Shown here: in pieces, positions 57,988 through 64,000 of the stretch | Layout: every line of letters begins with the position of its first letter | Position numbering within the stretch: the first letter of the stretch is position 1 | From: Isoetes taiwanensis | Taxonomy: Eukaryota; Streptophyta; Lycopodiopsida; Isoetales; Isoetaceae | Length of the DNA stretch: 64,000 nucleotides | NCBI GenBank assembly: GCA_021234155.1 | Contig: JAJEKV010000025.1 | Coordinates: 1,032,474-1,096,473 of the forward strand | Reading direction: 5' to 3' | Made by a program: the position numbers and the translations under genes | Notes under the pieces: model-generated | Database searches by the model: none | What the model saw: only the letters and a program-made list of their open reading frames with translations | What the model was told of the DNA's origin: nothing

Positions 57988-60195
57988 ATGTTTCAACCTC
58001 CTGCTCATGTCGTTCAAGACACGGAAGTTATCCCACATATTCAGACTCCTGAAGTCGAGATTGTGGACGTTGGCAACAATCAGCCCGTCCGCCTTGCTGC
58101 CAATCTCCCAACACCCTATCGTAAAAGGGCCGTCACGCTGTTCAAAAAATTCAAACACATTTTCGCCTGGAGCTACAGAGACCTTCGGGGGATCAACAAA
58201 AACTTGGGGGAACTCACCATTCCTACCAAATCTGATGCACGCCCTGTATAGCAACGACAGTACCGGCTCAACCCCAATTACCGTGATCGCGTCAAAGCAG
58301 AAATTGACAAACTTCTTGCTGCAGGTTTGATCTATGAGGTCAAACATTCTGAATGGGTGAGCCCCATCGTCATTGCTCTCAAACACAATGGTAAGATCCG
58401 CATTTGCGTGGACTACCGAAAACTCAATTAGGCCACGGAGCGTGATCATTTCCCACTTCCCTTCACAGACCAGGTTCTGGAAGAGGTCGCTGGCCATGAG
58501 ATGTACTCCTTCATGGATGGTTTTTCTGGCTACAATCAAATCTCAATCAAAGAATCTGATCAACTCAAGACTACTTTTACCACCCCGTGGGGTACTTTTG
58601 CCTACAAGGTGGTTCCTTTTGGGTTATCAAACTCTCCATCAACGTTTCAACGCATCATGCTCTCAGTTTTTCATGATTTTATGAAGGAAAATCCCTTCCT
58701 GCAAAATTTTCAAGATGACTTCTCTGCCTACAGTTCCATGGATGACCATTTGGATAAATTGGAACTTGTCTTTCAGAAATGTGATGAGTCCGGCATTAGT
58801 CTCAATCCAGAGAAATGCACCTTCTGCGTCACCTCCGGTGTTCTGTTAGGACATGTTGTCAGCAAAGCAGGTATCACCATGGATCCTGCCAAAATCAGTT
58901 GTGTGCTCAAAGCTCAAGCACCAGCCAATATCAAGGAGACACGCTCTTTCCTGGGTAAGGTAAATTATTACTCCACCTTCATTCCTGGACTCGCAGCCAT
59001 TGCAGATCCCATCCATAAACTCACGGGTGATGAATCCACCTGGGCCTGGAATTCCCAGGCGGATGCTGCTTTCCAACAGTTGAAGCTTTTGCTTACTCAG
59101 GCCCCGGTTCTTGTTCCTCCTCAATGGGACAAGCCCTTTCATGTACATGTTGATGTCTCGGCGTTTGCTATTGGAGCTGTTCTTTCTCAAGAATATGATG
59201 CGCACACTGACAAACCAACTAGATATGCCAGCAGAAAACTCAATCCTGCTGAGCGCAACTACTCTGCCACGGAGCGAGAGGCCTTGGGTTTAATTTTCTG
59301 TGTCCAACGTTTCCGTCACTATCTCCTAGGCAGTCAGATCAAGTTCTTTGTTGACCACCAAGCACTCCTTTACTTGATCAACAAATCCACGCCCACGGGC
59401 CGCATTGCTCGTTGGGTCCTCCTTCTACAAGAATTCGCGCCTTTTGAAATTGTTCATAAGGCAGGGAAATCTCATGTCGTACCGGATTATCTTTCACGCA
59501 TCCACACAGATGATCCCTCCACGGGAGTTTCAGACGCATTTCCTGACGCTCAACTCTTTCTGGTCACGGCCACGCCACATTGGTTCCACAACTTTCAGCA
59601 GTATCTCCTTACAGGTGCTCTTCCATCAGAAGACGCCACGCTCTCTCCAGAAAAACTTAAATTTCGTCAACGTCAATTTCTTCGCGAGGTCCGTGACTAC
59701 ACCATGGTTGCAGGCCATCTTTACAAACGCGGCAAGGATACAGTTCTTCGACGCTGTGTTCTTCCTCATGAAGTCCCAGATATTGTCCGAGAAGCACATG
59801 AAGGGCTTGGTGGTGGTCATTTTCATGGTGACACCACGGCACGCAAAATCCTTCTCGCGCAGGTTATTTCTCGCCCACTTTTCAAAAGGCGCCACGCCAT
59901 GCCCGCGTGTGATGTATGTCAGCGTGTGGGAAGGCCCACGGCCCGTGACGCTCTTCCATTGACGCCGGTCGCCACGCCACTTCCCTTCAGTAAATGGGGA
60001 ATGGATTTTGTGGGACCCATTGATCCTCCGGTAGCGGCACACGTGCGCTTCGCTACATTCTGGTTCTCACCGACTCACGCTACCAAATGGGGAAGCTTGC
60101 GCACTTCCGCACAACACTTTGCAGCAAAGCACAACCAAGGTCATCTATACGCAAATCATCACGCGTTTTGGCTGTCCCACGGAGCTGGTCCGTGA
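57988..60195 (+). pseudogene. pol: Reverse transcriptase, RNase H and integrase N-terminus, two in-frame TAG stops
   Basis: One frame spans 57988-60195 with TAG at 58249-58251 (after DARPV) and 58429-58431 (after DYRKLN). Both positions usually carry lysine, so AAG to TAG changes fit. Reverse transcriptase: WVSPIVIALKHNGKIRICVD, FMDGFSGYNQI, VPFGLSNSPSTFQR and the catalytic FQDDFSAYS (usual form YLDD). RNase H: VDVSAFAIGAVLSQ, RKLNPAERNYSATEREALG, HKAGKSHVVPDYLSRI. Integrase zinc finger: HEGLGGGHFHGDTTARKIL then CDVCQR, followed by WGMDFVGPI with the first catalytic Asp. A frameshift near 60030-60195 separates the rest of integrase. Confidence 0.85.
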
Positions 60196-60907
60196 TCGAG
60201 GTGTTCATTTTGTCAATCATACTATAAAGGAGCCGACGGATTATCTGGCACGATACATCATCACAAAAGCACACCTTACTATCCTCAAGGGAATGGTTTG
60301 GTGAAAGCACCAACAAGACTCGTCCACTATTCTCAAGAAAATTTGTGGACTTCTACGACCGGACCGGCACAACAAGCTTTCCAATTGTTCTTTGGGCTTA
60401 CAATACGAAGTTTTAAAATTGCTCTGGCCACTCCTTTCAAATTGGTTTATGGTCAAGAAGCTCTTATGTCCTTTGAATATATTCTTCCAACTCTCTGTGT
60501 TTCCACCTTGCTACAAAGACATAATCCCTGCGACTCGAGGAACGGGTTTATCAATTGGAGCAGTTGGATGAACCGGCCGAGATGCTTACATTCGTGTTCT
60601 TCATGGACAACAGTTGCAGAAATCGTTACATGACAAACGTCTCAGGACAAAAACATTCAAAGAAGGTGATTTGGTTCTTCTTTATGATTCTCGCTACAAA
60701 AATTTTCCGGGCAAGTTAAAGTTCAGATGGCTTGGTCCTTATCAAATTATTCAAGTTGTTCAACCCAGTGTTTTCAAGCTCGCTGAGTTAGATGGCACTC
60801 CATTACCTACATTGGTTAATGGCTTTCGCCTCAAACAATTTCATACAACCAAAAGTGACAATCATACACGGATCGATTCGCTCCGCATACGTATACAAAT
60901 GAGATAG
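60060..60907 (+). pseudogene. int: Integrase C-terminal half, frameshifted, catalytic Glu replaced
   Basis: 60119-60304 gives ITRFGCPTELVRDRGVHFVN with the second Asp. Near 60260-60310 the text reads STPYYPQGNGLV then KAP, where the family has the catalytic Glu (GLVE). 60614-60907 gives KRLRTKTFKEGDLVLLYDSR and FRWLGPYQIIQVV, the GPY module, and a stop at 60905-60907. The missing Glu and frameshifts make this integrase inactive. Confidence 0.75.
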
Positions 60908-60910
60908 TGA

Positions 60911-61567
60911 CTAAAAAGCGGCATATTTATATTATCGAGGTGAAAATTTCACAAAATGTGAGCAGCGCCCATCTATTTCCGCTATGGGCAGAGCCCTATT
61001 TACCAAAAACGGGCTGAGAGCCCTATATACAAAATCCTAAATTTAACACCCTCTACTCTGGGTTGGGGAGCGTAGTGATCACGAAGGATATGGTACCGGT
61101 TTGTGCTTTCGGGGTCCCAGTAGCGGGTGAATCACCACCTCCATCCCGTTGGTGTGGGGATCGGGATGCTCAGCCATCCCCCGGCACCACCCATCCATGG
61201 CAATGCCACGGTTGTGGCACCTCCACAGGTCCAAGCAGTCCATCTTGCATGTTATTCACTCAAGGCAGTTCGAAGGCATGGTGCAATTGTCGTGAAGTCC
61301 TGCAACAGACATACTGAGCGCCATCGGGTGTCTCAGCTTCACCCACTGTTTGTCTTATATAGCCAACCGAGGACCTCCCTGTCGACGTGGACCAATCAGA
61401 AAATTCGCCAACGTGTTAGCAATGCAAGGCTCTTTCTAATTCCAGAATCCTTTCTCACGCCGCATATCTAGCCTTGGTACCTTCTGACAATTCCTTTTTA
61501 TGATATCCCGCCTCGAGTTGCCGACATTAAATGACATTCCCTCCTTTCAAGCCCGTCAGTCATTAAT
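60911..61567. other. Non-coding, possible 3' region of the retrotransposon
   Basis: GGGTTGGGGAGCG at 61050-61062 could be a polypurine tract, followed by TGATCACG. CTTATATAGCC (61348) and ACCAATCAG (61391) look promoter-like. No match to the 5' LTR was found, so a 3' LTR is not called. Confidence 0.35.
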
Positions 61568-63046
61568 ATGGGTACATCTGCCACCTGTCACATCAGCTTG
61601 TTAAGTTCACGTTTCATCTCCACCGTTCATCGCTTTTTCCTTAACTGTTTGAGGGACTTAGCCATATTTTTTCCTCTCAAACGCCTCCCTTGGATCTTCC
61701 GCCACCTGGCAACATCCACGGCTGCTGTTTCCTCTTCATCACGCCTCTTCGCCATCTTTTTGTTAAAGAACATGAAAAATCAGCTTGCTAAGTTTACAGA
61801 TCATAACTTTACAGCACACTGGCAGAGCAAACAGTTTAAAAGATGTGTTGAGAAACTCCCGAATAATAGTGTGTTGTCTGTTGTTGACTTTGCAGAGAAC
61901 CACACATTGGAACCAGGGACAGAAGTGCAATCCGAGCATTGGAATCCTGAACAAATTAGTATTTTGGTCCATATTCCAATGATGAAAATAGAAGGTAAGC
62001 ATAGATGACAGGAAGCATGACACTCATTTTGTGCAACATGGTTTTAAATTACATTTGGGGTGGTTTAAGAATAATGGAGGTGGACACATAAACCTTCATT
62101 ATGTGTGATCAGATGGTTGTGCATCTCAATTCAAATCTGCACGGGCATGGTATGGAATCTGTAGATACCATGTTGAAAACAAAATTCGAGTGATATGGAA
62201 TTTCTTTGGATCTGGCCATGGGAAAGGCACACATGATGGCGAGGCTGGTATAGCAAAGTTGTGGTTTGAGAGCGAGCAGAGAAAACAAAATGGCATGCCA
62301 GTGACAGGTGCAGCAACAGCTTGTGTAGTTTTAAGGACCAAGAAATCAGATTGTGAAAGGTGTGTTTTGGGAGGTTGGAAAAACAGATGTGAACAGGCAG
62401 CAAGCATTCAATTGCAAGACTTTACCTGGTACTCAGCAGATACATTCTGTGTCAATTATAAACCCAGCAGATCCAACAAAGTTGCTATGCAGACCACTCT
62501 CGTGCTTTTGTGATGCTTGCATGAACTTCAATTGGTTGAATTGTGAGAACATTAAACATTGTGGAGAATGGTCTCTAAAAAGTTTGGAGCCCACAGATCA
62601 TATTGCCTCTCGTGGTGAAGCTGAAAATGATGTGGATGTTTTGTATATAGAAGACGAGGCTGGTTTAGATGACATTGTAGGAGTTTCAGATGTATTTGTG
62701 GCTTTTGCAGCACCAGACAATGGGGAAGGTGTTTCATACTATGTGCACCAGGGAAAAGCATGCATTGGAAGAAGATTCAATTGATGACTATGGAAATGAA
62801 TACTCTGCTGGCACTAGTGTCATTGAAGGATAACATTATGAACTAATCCCAGGCTACCACAATAAGTATAAACTGCTTTCTACTAAGATTGTTTTGGTAC
62901 CTGCAGAATCTGTGATTGGGGTTCGAATCCCATTCAAGAAAGTAAATCATAAGCTGAAGGGGGCAAGCACAGCATTTCACTTGCCAGATGAAGTCCATGA
63001 GTCATTGTTATCACAACTTCCAGCAATTGTAGATGACATGGACTAA
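61568..63046 (+). pseudogene. Transposase-like protein of the DFAEN / HGKG family, decayed
   Basis: Reading across frames: 61770-61985 KFTDHNFTAHWQSKQFKRCV, LSVVDFAENHTLEPGTEVQ, SEHWNPEQISILVHI; 62022-62105 THFVQHGFKLHLGWFK; a TGA at 62106-62108; then SDGCASQFKSARAWYGICRY, IWNFFGSGHGKGTHDGEAGI. In the next frame come VKGVFWEVGKTDVNRQQ and LLCRPLSCFCDACMNFNW; then YELIPGYHNKYKLLSTKIVL and a stop at 63044. The block DFAEN...HWN...SDG..Q.K...FFG.GHGKG..DG matches predicted proteins I know mostly from animal repeats, with no established function. The spaced acidic residues could be an RNase-H-fold transposase core, which is inference. GTAAGC at 61995 could be an intron donor instead of a break. 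Confidence 0.6.
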
Positions 63047-63176
63047 GTCAGATCTATGGTACTTTCCAGAAATATTGTAATACTTTGTTCATATAAAAGA
63101 TAAAAAATGAACATATTTTCATTGTACATGACATGGACTACTTCAGAAGTGCATTAGGTACGTCAATGTACATAAG

Positions 63177-63217
63177 ATGTACAACAGATGTACATATTAT
63201 GTACATCTGTTGTACAT
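63177..63217. repeat. Near-perfect 41-bp palindrome
   Basis: 20-bp arms (63177-63196 and 63198-63217) around one T. They are built from ATGTACA units: ATGTACAACAGATGTACATA and its inverse. Confidence 0.9.
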
Positions 63218-63463
63218 TCCCCAACCCTATGTACTTGCAGCTTGTGTTGGTTTGTATTACCTCTGGGTGCAGCAGAACTCTATCTCGTAGTTTCTTAATA
63301 GTCTTTTGTGTATTAGTCCATTCATCTACAAAGCAAATGAAGATCACTTAATTATGTATACACACTCATAATTGTACCAATAAGAAAGACAGTAAAAGCA
63401 GAGTACTCAAGTGCAATGAACAAAAACTGTGATACATATATTCATAACTAGAGAATTTTTACA

Positions 63464-64000
63464 TCAGTCAAAGTCTGTACCAACAATGGGCCACTCGAGA
63501 GGCCAATAACATGATGGCAGTTTCTCCATTCCTTGCTCCATATATTGACTAAATTTAGGCAGCATAGCACCCAAGTTGCTGCCATAGTTTGCCAGCAAAA
63601 TCTGTTCCACCTGCTATGATATGCTATCTGCTGCATTAGTCATTGGATGCTCTTTCACATAAACTATACCATCTTCAGCCATTTTGAATACACTAAGCCA
63701 TGGAATGAGCTCCATGACACGCAATCTGTCGCCAGCTAATATTGGTGTCCAAGAGAAAGGACATATGTAGCTTCCTGCAAGATTCAGAATGGATTTGTCT
63801 CTTTCATCGTCGATCAGAACTGTATTTCCATAGTACTCTGGGTACTCTTTCCATACCACAGTTAATGGTTTCACAAACAACCCCTTTTGAGGTTCAATAA
63901 GGTGTTTGTGTGGCAGAGTCCAACACTGCTCCTGGCTGTAAATAAACTTCAGCGTTATGAAAAAAACATCACAAATATGATCCACAATTGGTTGAAGATT
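63464..64000 (-). pseudogene. FCP1/NLI-interacting-factor-type phosphatase domain fragment
   Basis: The family consists of HAD-fold Asp-based phosphatases. The minus-strand frame enters from beyond the window and reads IYSQEQCWTLPHKHL, KPLTVVWKEYPEYYGNTVLI, then DDERDKSILNLAGSYICPFS and LRVMELIPWLSVFKMAEDGI. The order K-P-L-x6-W, NT(V/L)L(I/L)DD, N(P)xxxxICPFS and xxLxxWLxxM fits the C-terminal half of FCP1-like domains; the DD pair is the second catalytic cluster. The catalytic DxDxT would lie outside. A single TAG at 63614-63616 interrupts the frame, which then continues 49 codons to a TGA at 63464-63466. It may be the true end or a disabling stop. It is convergent with the DFAEN/HGKG remnant. 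Confidence 0.6.

Larger units (their letters stand above)
54388..60910 (+). mobile_element. Ty3/gypsy retrotransposon, Tat/Athila-like lineage, 3' LTR not recognised
   Basis: Order: 5' LTR 54388-54950, primer site at 54952, gag with three zinc knuckles, protease with DGGS active site, reverse transcriptase, RNase H, integrase with GPY module, no chromodomain. The protease form and tRNA-Asp-like primer site fit the Tat/Athila branch rather than the chromovirus at 4285. A few stops and frameshifts only. No copy of the 5' LTR was found downstream to 64000, so the element may have lost its 3' LTR or have a long 3' region. Confidence 0.8.

Noticed and set aside
61063-61480. 3' LTR of the Tat/Athila-like element
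   Set aside because: It has a TATA-like box and a purine run before it, but no similarity to the 5' LTR at 54388-54950.
62918-62936. tRNA-like GGGGTTCGAATCCCAT
   Set aside because: It falls in the coding frame of the HGKG-family remnant (VIGVRIPFKK), so it is probably chance.

Overview
This window looks like intergenic chromatin from a large, repeat-rich plant nuclear genome. The evidence is Ty3/gypsy retrotransposons with plant-type primer sites, a 5'-truncated LINE, hAT, CACTA-like and TTA-target DNA transposons, a 19-bp satellite, and decayed copies of plant genes (PPR, GH3 beta-glucosidase, CK2 alpha, geranylgeranyl diphosphate synthase, EBF-type F-box/LRR). The intronless plastid-type GGPPS copies and very large spacing suggest a gymnosperm, possibly a conifer. 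That is an inference and cannot be proven from this window. I found no convincingly intact host protein-coding gene. Nearly every gene-like stretch has a stop, frameshift or truncation.

Layout. 1-2543: a minus-strand LTR element that encodes only gag. 3.1-3.6 kb: a PPR pseudogene. 4285-10434: a complete but decayed Ty3/gypsy chromovirus with a perfect 5-bp target duplication; its 3' LTR contains an inverted piece of gag-protease sequence. 11.8 kb: a tRNA-like (SINE-like) sequence. 13.7-16.3 kb: a minus-strand GH3 glucan-glucosidase pseudogene with a LINE in one intron. 18.3-18.9 kb: succinyl-CoA synthetase beta exons. 20.7-21.4 kb: a universal stress protein pseudogene. 23.8-24.5 kb: a PIG-P pseudogene. 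25425-29172: a DNA transposon with TTA target duplication carrying F-box/LRR and PPR fragments; an empty paralogous site lies at 33293. 30.1-31.1 kb: the C-terminal half of a CK2 alpha pseudogene with introns. 32.3-36.1 kb: a two-copy repeat family built on GGAAACCCTTCC, and a perfect 27-bp inverted repeat. 37.3-41.8 kb: two GGPPS pseudogenes, one with an internal inverted duplication.

42.5-54.4 kb is repeat territory: diverged minisatellites, a LINE reverse-transcriptase fragment, a 0.5-kb duplication, a CACTA-like terminus, a 1.5-kb polypurine tract, and about 2.7 kb of 19-bp satellite split by a precise hAT insertion. 54388-60910 holds a second Ty3/gypsy lineage (Tat/Athila-like, 5' LTR present, 3' LTR not recognised) that begins at the satellite edge. 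61.6-63.05 kb carries a decayed protein with DFAEN, HWN, SDG and HGKG motifs. This resembles an uncharacterised transposase-like family that I know mainly from animal genomes, and it is the most intriguing coding remnant here. 63.46-64.0 kb holds an FCP1/NLI-type phosphatase-domain fragment on the minus strand.

The genes do not form a pathway. The common theme is that gene fragments, mostly with introns retained, were copied by DNA-level duplication or transposon capture and then broken by later insertions.
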